Below, piece after piece: positions 22,292 through 33,969 of a stretch of 64,000 nucleotides of DNA. Every line of letters starts with the position of its first letter. The first letter of the stretch is position 1. A program made the translations under genes and the position numbers. The stretch comes from Gracilaria gracilis (lineage: Eukaryota > Rhodophyta > Florideophyceae > Gracilariales > Gracilariaceae), in the NCBI GenBank assembly GCA_030374805.1, contig JARGSG010000042.1, positions 372,001 to 436,000 on the forward strand, read 5' to 3'. The notes under the pieces are model-generated. The model saw only the letters and a list, made by a program, of their open reading frames with translations. It ran no database searches and had not been told where the DNA came from.

Positions 22292-22832
22292 CGTAGTATA
22301 GTTGGCCCGAGTTGGTACGCCGTGTATACGATTCGCCGTTCACGTACAAAGGGGTAGTGCACGGTGGGCCGGTGCAGTGGCACCACCACGTGTACGATTT
22401 GGTGATCGAGTGCCGGACGGGTCGGCACAACGTACAAGTTGGACACGTGTGCAGGTTGGGTAGTGACAATGCAAATAAGACCGATCGTACAGTAGTCAGT
22501 AGGGGGCCCAGGCCCAATATTTAGTTGTAGCTCGGATTTCCCAGGGGTCCAATCGTAAACGACAAACATCTTCTGCTGAACGTCTTCCTTGTTAGTTTGC
22601 ACTCTCGATAGACCGCACGGTATATTTTACTAAGGTCTCTCAGACCGTTTGTACCCTTATGCCCGCACCTGTACGGGCTTAGTGATACCGACCGTCCACT
22701 TTCCCTTCGATCGCCCGGTGCTTCCGCCCTCCTTCACCGTTCGGACTAATTACAGTCATACGACTGTACGCTGCCGCCGATCCCGTCTCAAGACTGCTTC
22801 GGACTCTCTCCCTTTTTGTGCATTATACCACA
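22292..22832 (+). repeat. gypsy 2 5' LTR
   Basis: 541 bp, beginning (c/t)gtagtatag and ending ttataccaca. Aligns along its length to 29,511-29,884 plus 37,182-37,351. The first base is C where the 3' copy has T. It is followed by ttggtatcctgg, a candidate primer-binding site starting TGGTATC, as in many plant LTR elements that use initiator tRNA-Met. Confidence 0.85.
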
Positions 22833-24518
22833 TTGGTATCCTGGCCTAGAAGTAAAATTCAAGACCATACGGAGTAGCAGAACCGATCGTGGAACCGATA
22901 CGTACAGTATGGGTCATCCGCCGCACGGAGAAAGGGGTGAAGGTTCTTTGGTGGAAAAAGAATCCACAAAGTCCGTACTGGTCGCAATTCGTGCCGCTTT
23001 GCATAGCGCTTCGGTTGGCCGCCAGAGCACCCGAAGTATCGCGATGGCCTACTTCACGCCTTCAGATGAACCTGAACGGATTCTCCGAGACGGCTCCGCA
23101 CGTAACCATTTAAAGTCCGTACGGAACGAAGACGAGGCAACTGCTCTCGCCTCCTTTCCCGGGACGGAAAAGACGCCGCCAGGCGAAGCTGGCCCAGCAC
23201 CGCCACTTCTTATCGAAAACACTACCGCACGGGAACTCTGGGCAGGGATCGCTCCCTACGACCTGCAGAGTCTCCGAACAGAAACTGAGGTCCAAGTCCC
23301 CATGGCCGTGGATGCGTACTTCAAGCACCGAAACTGGGCGCTTCTGCACCAGAATATTCCACCGATCGTACAAGATATGGTCAGAAATATCCTGCAGGCA
23401 GACCGTTCGGAACCTTCAACGTCAGTTCTGAACAGTACAATGGCCGCACTGGTATCCCAGCTACCGACGCACCCAACCAAATACTTAATTGACCGTGTAG
23501 ACAATGCACTGGCTAGCGTGGGAAGCAACACCGACTGGAACTGAAAAAGGGTCCTACCGGAGTGTACCTCCTGCCATTCAACCCGCAGGACGATCCGGAC
23601 GGAAGCTCAGGAGATTCCTCCGAAGAAAGGAGAAATCGCCGCCGCAGAGGCGGTAGACCGCGTGGAAGTTTCGATTCGAATGACGCGCCTCGTAAACGGA
23701 AAGATTGCCGCCGCCAGAGAAGGGGACGGTCAGCCAGAACGGACTTGGAATCTTCGGAGTCATCGTCCGATGACGATTGCACGGACTCGGAAGTCGACCG
23801 ACACTCCCGCAGCCCTCGACGGAGGGGGAATTCTGACCGGTATCGTTCCCACTCGGACATGTTGAGGCTGAAACGCATCAGGCCCTTGAACGAGAAGTTC
23901 GCCATAATTGTGGACTACCGTACGTACAGGTTGCTCAGGAGGAGCCAAACGTACAGTTCGCGGGTAGCGCGCCAGATTGCGCGCTACCAAAAGAAACTGA
24001 ATGCCCAGATGAAGGGTCATTCCTTCTCTAAGACAGATCCAATATCGGTTCTCAATTTCTTGCAGCGGTTTAAAACCGCTTGCAACCCTAACGGACTCAC
24101 TGCGGTGGCACCTCTCTGGTGTTTCCAATTTTACCTGACCGGACCGGCGTGCGCTCTGGTTCAGTCACGGCTGAAAGGTGAGCTTGGCGCCGTCCACCAT
24201 ACTCGGGATGAGTCTCTCCATACGTACGAAGAGGTGGTCAACTTCCTGCTGACTACGTACGCAACGGATGAGGGCATTGCCGACGCGGCCGCAGAGGTCA
24301 CACTCTACCGCCAAGCGTCAGGCATGTCCGAAACGGAATTCGCCCAGAAGCTCTGGACGAAAGCCCTCCGTTGCGGAAATGTCTTTAGCGATCGCAATTT
24401 GAAGGGGATCTTTGTTGATGGTCTCCTTGCCGTCATACGGTCAAAAGTGAGGAATCATTTCACCTCACACCCCAATATCGGATATGATGCACTTGTCCGT
24501 TACGCGAAATCGTACTGA
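22816..24518 (+). pseudogene. gypsy 2 gag
   Basis: Two frames (to 23,544, then 23,562-24,518) make a Gag-like protein. An N-terminal helical part is followed by an Arg/Ser/Asp-rich stretch (RRNRRRRGGRPRGS, SSESSSDDD). The capsid-like retrotransposon gag domain then includes FSKTDPISVLNFLQRFKTAC, EEVVNFLLTTYATDEG and FAQKLWTKALRCGNVF. The same arrangement occurs in the gag remnant at 47,302-49,385, so both belong to one clade. Further broken gag sequence up to about 25,120 has no clear zinc knuckle. Confidence 0.75.
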
Positions 24519-27500
24519 GACACCCATCGTGCCTCACGTCGACAGTCCGTTCTGGTCGGTACTCAAAAATCAACCACTCGGAAAGAGTCCTCTCGTACCG
24601 CTCGGAAGATTTACAGTATCGATACCCCGTTGGAATCGATCTATTCCGTGTCAGACGAAGACGAGAAACATGTCCTCACGTTATCTCGCGCGTCCTCCAT
24701 GCCTTCGCCTCCCACTACGCTCCCGTCTTCAACGATGGCTCACTCCGGTCGGTCTTACCTGAGTCGTGTCAGCTCCCGGGCGAAACAACCCGAGGAGCAG
24801 GCGCCGGTGAGACCGTGTCGGATCTGCCTTTCACGCGAACCCAACTGTTGTCAGTTGCTCCCACCGGACCTAAAGGAGATTCTGTTGGCCATACGGGAGG
24901 CAAATTATCAGCAACGCCACGATGACGGCTATTGTAATGCATACCAGACCGAACGGAAACCTGATACCCCAAAAAACAACGTAGGACATCGCCACGGCAG
25001 ACAGTCTCGTCAGGCGTACTCACCACGACCGACACAGGCCGCAATGATGGTCGAGGAGCCTGCTCCTGACCAGAAAAACGACCGGGAAAAGCGTAGAGGC
25101 ATCGCCTCCTCCACAGAGCCCTAACCTCGACTCGTCAGAGACAGACCAAACGGGCCCTATCCAAGGGAAGCCCACTGTCCTGATATGTTACCTGATCGAT
25201 AATGATGAAGAAGCCGAAACGGTTCTCTTCTCTAGCGCGAACTAACAGGTACACGTGTCAGTTGGCCTCAATACGGCACTTATGTATCCCTTAACGGGAG
25301 TTCTTGACACCGGAGCCGGACCCTGTCTGATTCACGAACGCCACCTTCCTCCGAAATGGCACTAAAAACTCCGACCGGACGTAAGACCCCGAATTACGGA
25401 CGCTTCGAAGAACCGCATGGATGTCGTTGGAGTCCTTCCACTTATGGTCCGAATCGGTGACCTGAACGTACGAGTACGTTTCCTGGTGGTTTTTGACCTC
25501 TCCACCAGCGTACTACTCGGTACTTCTTTTTATTGTCAGATACGTCTTGGCAATACTACCACCAAAACGGACAATACTCCTATGTCACTCCAAACCGGTG
25601 TCTATATAGTCTTCCGCCTACGGACCAAATCCATTTTCCGCGCTGGAACCAGAACCCGAACGGGAAACCCCATCTAATAGGATACACGTTGCCCGTCCGG
25701 TTTTCCTACCCCCAAAGTCGGAAACGAAGGTCTTGGTAACCACTAAAAAGTCCGGCTTAGTCTTTCTACAGTCTCATCACCGTACGGGATCGATGCTTGA
25801 TCTCATACTCTTTGCGGGTGGAGTTGTGGAGCTCCGACCGGACGTATCCTTTTTCGTTCGCGTAGCGAACTTTTATGACCGCTCGGTTCGATTACAAAAG
25901 AACACCGTTATCGGACTTGCCCTGCCATCTCCTGTAACGCTCATTACTCCGCAACCATCTTCTCGGAGCGACGCACCGATTTCAGACAGTGATTCCGAAC
26001 GGAAAGACAAGGATATCGAACAGAAGCAAGAAACCGTACGAAAAGATGAGGACCATTGGCCCAGAAAGGTATAGATCAGCTTTCAGTATGCTTTCGAAAG
26101 GGATAAAGTCATTGAGCTGCTTCGGTGATTTGCGGAGATGTGGGACGGCGACGGAACGATTGCTGCAGCGAAGCATCGCATCTCTCTGGCACCAGGCACT
26201 AGCCTATATTCCAGATGCCGTACCGTGCCGAACCCACTCGGGGAGATCTCGAACGCAAGGAGGTGACAAAGCAGCTCGCTGCTGGTGTCATAGAACCTTC
26301 ATCGGCAGAATGGGCCAGTTCGTTCGTATTCGCGCTCAAGAAAAACGGAAGCCTTCGCTTCTGCGTCAACTACCGCCGGTTGAACTCTGCGACCGTACGG
26401 GACACATACTCACTGCCCCGAATAGAAGAGTGCATTCACTCTTTAGGAGATGCACAAATCTTTCCCACTTTGGGCGCCAACAGTAGTTATTGGCAGACCA
26501 AAATGGACAAAGCCGACCGGCATAAAACGAAGTTTACGTCGCACATAGGACTGTACCGTTATCGAAGAATGCCATTCGGACTCAAGAACGCACCGGCTAC
26601 TTTCCGGCGTGCTCTCGATATCATTCTTTCCCGGGCGAAATGGCAGTGCGCACTGGTGTATCTTGATGACGTAATCATCTCTTTCCGGACGGGTGAAGAG
26701 CATTATGACCATATACGGACCATACTGCATATGCTCCGTTCGGCTGGCGTTACTCTCCGACTGGACAAGTACTATTTCTTCAGTGGCGCGGTGGACTACC
26801 TAGGCCACGTAATCCGGCCTGGAAAGCTTCAAATGTCTTTCAAGGCACATAACCCTATCAAGCAGGCTAAACCACATACGACCCAGACGGAGCTCCGATC
26901 GTTCTTGGGGCTCTGTAATGTCTTCTGCCGGTTTGTCGCAAACTTCGCCCGAATTGCGGCCCTCTTGAACCGCAAGTTGGAAAAGGGGCAACCCCCGAAG
27001 TTCGAGACAGTGACAGATAAGGAATACGAAGCCTTTGACGAGTTATGTCAGAGATTGATACGCCCCCCCATTTTGGCATTCTCCGTCAAAAGTACCCGTA
27101 AGTTCCGGATACGAACGCATGCAACCGACAGGTAGGATGCACCGTGCTGCAGAGACAACCGGATCGAGGCTTACTACCAATCGGTTACTGGAGCCGCTCT
27201 TTATTCAAGACCAAACGATAATACTCAACTACTGAACGGGGATGCCTTGCGGTCGTCTGGACTATACTGCCCCTTCGTCCGTATCTGGAGGGTTAGAGGT
27301 TCACAGTCCGAAAGGATCACCACTCTCTGAGGCGGATATTGAACCTTGCAGACGCATCATGAAGACAGGCTAGGTGGCGGTTGCGTCTAATGGAGTATGG
27401 CTTCGATGTCGATCACCTTCCGGGTATCAAACACCAAGCTGTCGATTCCCTTTCTCGGATCCGGACGGATGGCGAAGACGATGCCTCATTGGACGAAGAG

Positions 27501-29510
27501 GTCCCCTGCTTGCTGGTGAATGACCGTACGGACGATGGCTATCTCATCACTAACATTACCGTTAACGGTGATGAGTATAGCTGCGTCTGCGTCGACTGGC
27601 CAACGCCCGAGCGGAAGTCTGCTGGCATCCCCGAGGTGCTCGCTGTCACCTCGTAGGAAACCAATGTCGTTCCGGTCACGGTCGGAGAGCTGGTGTGAGC
27701 TCAAGCAGATGATCCTTTCTGCGAGTCCATACGGAAAGAAATCAACAACAGTGTCACTCAGTTCGACATTGGCCGAAACGGACTCATAGTGCGCAAAGCC
27801 CCACTAGACGGTGCCATCCAAAAGGTCTTACCTGCATCACTGCAGGCATGTTTTCTCTACTTGGCACACTACCCCCGTCTGGTTGGCCACCCGGGCTCCA
27901 CCCGGATGCATGAGAGTCTCCGTCGAGACTTTTACTGGCCGCATATGGCCAATGTCGTATTCCAGACCGCACGGGACTGTCGCACATGTCCGTTGACAAA
28001 GAGAACACACTTCAAGTCGCAGAAGCTGTTGAAGCTGTTCCTCACCGCCGATCCGCCTAAATTCGTCGCGATGGACATCGTCCGTCCATTCACGAATTCC
28101 GTAAACGGTTACCAGTATATATTGGTCATAACCGATTGGTTTAGCAAGATAGCTCGTTCTATACCAATGCGGTCAACTAGAGCTCCCACTGTGGCGAAAT
28201 ACTTCTTGGAGAACTGGATATATCCGTACGGAACCCCCCAACTATTTGCTAACCGATAACGGAACTCAAATCGTCTCTAAGTTCTTCGAGACTGTTTGCA
28301 TCGCGTTGGGAACCAATCACGTACTGACAACCGCGTACCATTCTCAGACGAATGGTCAGTCCGACCGGTTCAACAAAACGCTTGTGGAAAGACCGAGACA
28401 CTATGTCGCAGATCATCGGAACACTTGGCACGCTTATGTGCAACCTCCTAAGTACGGCTCCAACATACAGATCCATCGATCTCTTGGCACCGTACCGTCC
28501 TATGTTGCGTAAACGCGCAAACCCCCAAGCATCCTGTTGGACGAACCCATTACGGCCTTGGACCTCACTACGCCACACAGCCCATGGCCGCTCGGTTAAA
28601 ACGATATACGCTCAAACTCCTACAGGCTACAATGCATACCGGTAGGACTAATTCACACACGCCCAACAGCGCTACAAGAAAAACTTCGACAAAACCGTAC
28701 GGTACACGCCGAGCTTTACCACTGGAGAAGAAGTGTTCGTTGACCGGCCGGACCAGAAGAACACGGAGGAGGACCTTAGGGACCAAGAACGTACGTATCG
28801 GAAGCCATTACCGAAGACGGTCGGCCCGTTTAAGTTTGTATCCGCAAAGGACGCTACTGTCACTCTGACTCCAGACGGTATTCACAACACCGTCAGTACT
28901 GACAGAGTGGCAAAAGCGCCACCCGCACGGCCAACAACCATACAGGTTACTTCCGAATGGACACGTGGCGTAGTAGCTGCCGACCATGAAGGACCATATA
29001 AAGACGAATCCGTCGACGGCCAACTTACACCATCGCCGGGAACAATTTCAAGCGTGGTTGAACGCGTCGTCGACCATCGCGACACCCCGAACGGACAAAA
29101 ATACCGCGTACGATGGCATGGATACCGCGCTGATCAAAGTACTTTCGAACCACCGGAACACATCCCCCAACACTTCGTCGTGCGCTATTGGAGTTGCCCA
29201 AACCCTTCGGGATTGGCGACACTTTAAGGAGGGAAAAAGGCAGATCAGAGATCACGCGTCACACGCCTTCGATCCGCCATTCGCGTACCAGCGCGCACCG
29301 TTCCGCTCGGTTTGATCTCTAGCTCACGTACTCAAGACTCCTTTCGTCGCTCCCACTCAGGAAATTTTGGCATGGCTTCGCCCCGCTCTTCTCGGGCAAA
29401 TGTTCCGAACGGATGCGATGGCGCCCACTTGACGAGACGGACATAAACGTAGCGACTTAGCGACGCTATGCAGCACTCCGAGAGCTGAGAACAAGTGTAG
29501 GAAGGGGATC
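22833..29510 (+). mobile_element. Ty3/gypsy element 2 internal region (chromovirus type)
   Basis: Internal part of a gypsy retrotransposon with gag, protease, reverse transcriptase, RNase H, integrase and a C-terminal chromodomain in the standard Ty3 order on the plus strand. A purine-rich run (aggaaggggatc, about 29,499-29,510) right before the 3' LTR is the polypurine tract. Many stops and frameshifts disable it. Flanking 5-mers accCg and actTg (22,287-22,291 and 37,352-37,356) look like the target duplication with two C/T changes, which places the true right end of the element at 37,351. Confidence 0.85.
25417..29227 (+). pseudogene. gypsy 2 pol with chromodomain
   Basis: The protease region is recognised by VRFLVVFDLSTSVLLGTSFY (25,417-25,540). 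Reverse transcriptase at 26,215-27,135 is nearly intact, with RFCVNYRRLNSATVRDTYSL, FGLKNAPATFRRALD, the catalytic VYLDDVI and YLGHVIRPGKLQ. RNase H (27,140-27,480) is badly broken; only a DHLPGIKHQAVDSLSR tail is clear. Integrase has the HPG-type zinc-binding region with RDFYWPHM and CRTCPLTKR, the core VAMDIVRPFTNSVNGYQYIL and LTDNGTQIVSKFF. At the end, YRVRWHGYRADQSTFEPPE (about 29,100-29,155) is a chromodomain, which in chromoviruses directs integration to marked heterochromatin. Stops lie between most of these blocks. Confidence 0.88.
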
Positions 29511-29884
29511 TGTAGTATAGTGAGCCCGAATTGGTACACGGTGTATACGATGGGCCATTCACGTACAAAGGGGTAGTGCACGGTGGCCCGATGCAGTGGC
29601 ACCACCGCGTGCACGATTTGGTGATCGAGGTCCCAACGAGTTAGCACAGAGATCAAGTTAGACACGTGTGCAAGTTGGGTAGTGACAATGCAAAGTAGAC
29701 CGATGGTACAGTAGTCAGTAGGGTTTCCAGGCCCGATATTTAGTTGTAGCTCGGATCTTCCGAGGCCCCAATCGTAAACGACAATTATTTTCTGCCGAAC
29801 GTGTTCCCTCTTAGTTTGCACTCTCGATAGACCGCACTGTATAGTTTACCAAGGTCTCCCGGACCGTTCGTACTCTTATGCTCG
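29511..29884 (+). repeat. gypsy 2 3' LTR, left part
   Basis: Aligns to the first 370 bases of the 5' LTR with many point differences, then ends abruptly at ttatgctcg. The 5' LTR continues gcacctgtacggg at this place; the matching continuation is found 7.3 kb away at 37,182. Confidence 0.85.
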
Positions 29885-30689
29885 AGTCGGCGTCAAAATG
29901 AAAATTTCGTTCAGGTGTGAAGAAAACATCCACGTGCCTGAAATATATCTGCATCACGCGGTGCTACTCAGAAGTAGATCTATGCTAGCAGTGTAAGGAC
30001 GAAATGCATAGTACAATGGGTAAAAGCTACAAGTGTACAGATACGCAACCGACTAACATTGTAAGCAAGACCGACTATGTAAGTGTTATTGAAATTTACC
30101 TGCAATGCCAGTTTCAGAAACCGCCACTCTCTCCTCGCGTCAGAAAGAAATACTCTCTAAAATCCAAGAGTACATGCGCACCCTGTGTGAAGTTCCCAGC
30201 TATCGAAAGTCGCGCGCCCCCGTGCACCGTCGTCGCGCTCTCATGTTCGCGCCTCCTTTATCGCGCCTCCCCATCCATGAGCTCGCTGGCCGCGCTGGGT
30301 CCGCTGCTGAACCCGTCGGCACTGGGGTCTATCGCGCGTCAGCCATAGGAGTCACGCCACCGTCTCCATCTGCGCGTGCGCGGCAACCTGCCGTCCGCGC
30401 CAGAGCTCACCTCGCCTTCCAGTCGTCTATAGCCCAAAGCGACCGCCAGGGCTTGAAGCAAGCGCGCGCACCCGTTGGCTAGCTGCTGACGCCGGCGCCG
30501 TCGTCGCAGCCGCAGCACGCACAGGCGCCGCCGAAAATCGACACTTTCGCGCATAATCCCGCCGTGGCCAACCCCGGGTACGCCGCGTCGCCTTAAACGC
30601 AAAAATCAGTGCTGCAACGCCTTGGCGTGCAGGAGCCGTGGGCATGCCAGATGCTGACGTAAACGCGGTGCCCGGGTTCGCTTATTTAC
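29885..30689. other. Start of inserted segment, no complete gene
   Basis: AT-neutral to 30,200, then strongly GC-rich and CpG-rich. Apart from the short LexA-like peptide at 30,105, I see no gene. The GC-rich part may be a promoter region or the decayed 5' part of the lipase pseudogene. Confidence 0.4.
30105..30230 (+). pseudogene. LexA-like winged-helix N-terminus, fragment
   Basis: An ATG at 30,105 opens a frame whose residues 8-34 (TLSSRQKEILSKIQEYMRT, then LCEVPSYR) match the start of the LexA DNA-binding winged helix, 'T.RQ.EIL..I..Y......PS.R'. After PSYR the similarity stops and the frame runs into GC-rich sequence without motifs. It may be a truncated gene, a first exon, or chance; only about 27 residues support it. 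Confidence 0.3.
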
Positions 30690-31110
30690 TTTAACAACGA
30701 GCATCTGGTACTATCCATCCACGGCTCTGAGGAGATGTTGGACTTCACAACCAACCTTAGCGCTGACATGGAGCCATTTCTATGTGGCCACGGTCATTAA
30801 GGCGTGGTACGCTTCGCACAGCCGCTGTTCTACTAGCTGCTACCCACAGTGGAGAGGTACGCTGCATGCAGTGCCCAAAGGCGTTGGGGGTGGTAGATCA
30901 CTCGCTGGGGGCGGCGGTGGCGTCTGCGTTCGGCATGCTGCTGCGACACAGCGTGTACGAGGACCGCTCCATCAAGCGCGCGCTGCGCCACCAGAGGTGC
31001 TACCCGTTCTCGCCGCCGCCGTTCCTGTGCGCGCGGCTGACGGAGCAGTCGGAGCTGGCGTGCAACATCACGACGGTGGTGACGCACCTGGACGGTGGTG
31101 ACGCACCTGG
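30690..31110 (+). pseudogene. Lipase class 3 (diacylglycerol-lipase-like) pseudogene fragment
   Basis: Pieces in two frames match the alpha/beta-hydrolase core of class 3 lipases, which hydrolyse acylglycerols. HLVLSIHGSEEMLDFTTNL (from about 30,700) corresponds to the 'vvairGT....d...Dl' strand, followed by HGH-stop-GVVRFAQPLF. Downstream, ALGVVDHSLGAAVASAFGML contains the nucleophile elbow: family GHSLG reads DHSLG here, Ser codon at 30,902. Then CYPFSPPPFLCARL matches the following strand. Stops at about 30,798 and 30,831, a frameshift before 30,880 and the Gly-to-Asp change show it is dead. Its last part is in frame with CNOT11. Confidence 0.65.
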
Positions 31111-31120
31111 AAAGTGCAAC
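31083..31120 (+). repeat. Short tandem duplication
   Basis: The 19-mer gacggtggtgacgcacctg occurs twice in a row near the end of the lipase remnant; no function is inferred. Confidence 0.6.
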
Positions 31121-31135
31121 ATATTTCTCTCCCAG

Positions 31136-32704
31136 ATGTCAGTCCGCTTTCAGCCACCGACGCCCCAGATGAATCGCGCCCACCCGTTGTCCCTGCCATC
31201 TGTTTTCTTTCCCGCCGCCCCACCGCCCCGCCGTTACACTGCCCCACCGCCCCGCCGCCCCACCGCCACACCCCCCGGGTGCCCCGCCGCCCCGACGTTC
31301 CCGGCAACGCAGTCCTCGCGCCGCCTGCAGCATTCTCATTCTTCCCCACTGCCAGCCTCCGCTCAGTACGCCAACTCTTCGACTACTGTTATTGACGCTT
31401 CAATTTCTGCTCTCCTTCAAGATGACTTGCTTCCAAATCCTGAACAACGACTAATCGCTATTTTTGTGATGTACGATATGATTGCCGCCCGTTATGCCTC
31501 CCCATCACCATCTACTTCTGTTCTCGAACGCTTAATCGCAAGCCCGCTATCTATAATACTCTTTGAACTCATGAGCGAAACTAATCCTTATTCCTCAAAA
31601 CAGCTTTTTCTGAGCCACTTACTTCGTTTGTCGGAAGATCACCGTTTTCAATCGAGTAACGGTGAACTTCCAACAGACGGTGAGATAGCGAAAACAGCCG
31701 CCATGGCCCTGTACGTTGCGCTAGAAGACGCCATTCGCAGTGGTGAATCGGTCGCCGCCCCAAACATTTCTACTTTGCGTCATATGTGGGCTGCAAGGCA
31801 CCCTGAAACCTCAGGTAACTCTTGTGGTTTAAAATCCATTAGCGCTGTTGTACCGGATCCTGATCGGTTTGCAATTCTAGATTCTGGGCGACTTGTCAAA
31901 GAACTTGGCTCAGTGGTTGCACTGGAAGATTTTACACCAACTTTTGTTAGAATACCTCCTCCATTCCTTCCCATTGAGCTAGAGAGTAAGGAGTTGCGTT
32001 GGATTGATCCTGAGCCACTGCATGAGATTATCTGGGATCCGGAAATGGGAATGAAAGGCGAACGTGGGGCAGAGCTGCGCGAAATCATCTCAAAGGCTAT
32101 TAAAAGCCTAATACCAGAAGCGCAGCGAATGAAAGTGCGTCAAATGCTGAATGATGATCCCAAGCTCGTTCATCTCTGTGGAATTACCCCACAGAAACTA
32201 CCAGACCTGGTCAATAACAACGCACCACTCGCTACGGACATCTTACTGAAGTTGATGTCCTCGACGCAGATGCCAAAGTACTTAGATGCACTCGTAAACA
32301 TGGATATGAATCTGCAATCGATGGATATTGTGAGCCGTCTTTCAAACACTGTGCAGTTGCCAAGGGAATTCATGCATGCCTATATAAGCAATTGTATGCG
32401 CTCTTGTGATGATATACCGGACAAGCCTACACAAGAGCGAAGCGTTCGTTATTTCTGTGTGTTCCTGAAGCGTCTCATCAAGAACAAAAACATAGACTTG
32501 CAAGACTTATTGGTGGAGGTCCAAGGGTTTTGTATGGGTTACTGCAGGTAAGTACTGGTTTTCAATGTTCAAGATGATACAAACGTTTTTTTGACATTGG
32601 ACTGACACTCTTGTTCATCAAATGCTGATATGCGATTCAATGCCCTTGTGTGACACAGAATTCGTGAGGTTGCCGACCTATACAGATCTCTGCAAGCTCT
32701 GTGA
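31136..32704 (+). CDS. CNOT11: CCR4-NOT complex subunit CNOT11, two exons
   Basis: CNOT11 binds the N-terminal part of NOT1 in the CCR4-NOT deadenylase complex. Here the N-terminal helical part shows ALLQDDLLPNPEQRLIAIFV (human: [20 protein letters not shown]). The conserved C-terminal domain has IPPPFLPIELESKELRWI, GITPQKLPDLVNNNAPLAT, YLDALVNMDMNLQSMDIVSR and HAYISNCMRSCDDI, all close to the human protein. The frame stops after GYCR, but a GTAAGT donor at 32,548 and a CACAG acceptor ending at 32,658 join it to IREVADLYRSLQAL-stop, exactly the family C-terminus. So exon 1 ends at 32,547 and exon 2 is 32,659-32,704. The start is uncertain: 31,136 is the first Met after the lipase remnant, though the frame is open back to 30,782. 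It retains an intron, so it is not a retrocopy. Confidence 0.9.
32548..32658 (+). other. CNOT11 intron (111 bp)
   Basis: Begins GTAAGT and ends GACACAG; phase 2 (splits an Arg codon, AG|A). Splicing restores the conserved YCR-IREVADLYR junction seen across CNOT11 proteins (human FSR-IREAAGLFR). Confidence 0.88.
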
Positions 32705-33092
32705 AGATGGAAAGCCTACAGTAATGACGACATGTGCATCACCAGATGATAAGTCAAGTGAGACTGCGTTGTTTTATGCACTAGGCATGTATGCGATGGA
32801 AATGTCAATGCCAACTAGTTATGTTTCGGAAATCAGCTTTAGTTCCCATTGACAGTGCATCGTCGAGAGCATGTCCCTTTGCAAGGGTGCAATGACGATA
32901 ACCAGCTTGTATATATTGGTCCAGAAGTCAGTCGGCTGTTGGGATCAAGGAGTTATTCGTCAGCTACTAGATTTCGGGGCCGCCCAAAACAAGGGATTAT
33001 ATGCTCTAGCAAACGGACCGTTCCTTCCGAAAGTTGACAAAGTGCATCTGGGATCCTCGTCAAAAGGCGCCATGACGCCCTGGAAATGGAAC
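32705..33092. other. 3' flank of CNOT11, no supported gene
   Basis: Contains short open frames with no family match; presumably untranslated and intergenic DNA. Confidence 0.4.
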
Positions 33093-33740
33093 CTACGAAG
33101 CGGAAGAAACCGTCAAGCTCACCCTCCGTTTCATCTCGTTGTGTGGGCCTGTGTCTGTCTTCTTCCCATGTTCGGCTTTTTGCCATCGCCATACGACTGT
33201 GGGCACGTCCATAAGGTCTTGCTGTTTCGTTAATATGGTTTTGCGGTACATGTCGACGAACCCGTTCACTAGAACTCCTAGAAATTTTTCTGTTCTCTTT
33301 AGCATCATGAGAAATACTTTCATCGCTTGATCGGCTTCTTGAAAACGGGTATTTGACTCGCCTCGAGATGTCATATCAGACTCTGGATCATGGGGATATG
33401 TGGATGCCCCTGCCTTTTGTAGCCGCAAAAACTTAGTCACCCTTGGTAATGTGCCTCTTCTACTGAATGATTCCGGAGGTGGATGATGTCGCTCTTCCCT
33501 TTCGTCACCTTGGACTCGAGCTGCTCCTGGAAGCCACTGTTTAGTTCGGAAGAGACTTCTTTGATAGTCTGGCAATTCTTCCATGTCTTCTTTCTTATGG
33601 CTTTCTGCTTTCCTTCGTCTCCATGAGGAAACTGCAGGGGCAAAACGACTTCGGCTTCGCTTATCAGACCTAGACGCTCTGTGAATAGGATTTTCCTTAT
33701 CCGTGCTCACACGAGTTTGTTCTTTGGCATCTCTATCCAT
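33093..33740 (-). CDS. Hypothetical basic protein
   Basis: A 215-codon frame on the minus strand, about 230 bases downstream of the hAT transposase stop and in the same direction. The first 110 residues are rich in Arg, Ser, Lys and Glu and look disordered. Residues about 135-175 (ADQAMKVFLMMLKRTEKFLG, then VNGFVDMYRKTIL) look helical. I do not recognise a family. It could be an accessory gene of the hAT element, a host gene, or a chance frame. Confidence 0.3.
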   Translation of the reverse strand: MDRDAKEQTRVSTDKENPIHRASRSDKRSRSRFAPAVSSWRRRKAESHKKEDMEELPDYQRSLFRTKQWLPGAARVQGDEREERHHPPPESFSRRGTLPRVTKFLRLQKAGASTYPHDPESDMTSRGESNTRFQEADQAMKVFLMMLKRTEKFLGVLVNGFVDMYRKTILTKQQDLMDVPTVVWRWQKAEHGKKTDTGPHNEMKRRVSLTVSSAS

Positions 33741-33969
33741 CGCCAGCCCAAGTGGTCACGAACGACTTGATCACTTAAGTCTCCGCCATCTGCCTTCTCC
33801 CCTGCCGCTTCGCTGTTCCCTGCAACGCCGTCCCTGGTCACTTTGGACACTCTCGAAATGAATCTGGTCTCGTGGCGGGAATTTGTAGACGACAAGCACA
33901 AGGACACTTTTGTTCTGAGAAAACCCAATAACCCTCTAGCTTTAAAAATACACATGTTGCCTACTTGCT

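Noticed and set aside
22292..29884. Gypsy 2 as a complete element ending at 29,884
   Set aside because: The 3' LTR would lack its last third, and repeat R1 resumes only at 37,352; the missing LTR part is found directly before that.
30782..31135. ATG at 30,782 as the start of CNOT11
   Set aside because: The sequence up to about 31,110 is a lipase remnant, not CNOT11; an ATG at 31,136 or a later one is more plausible, though a chimera remains possible.
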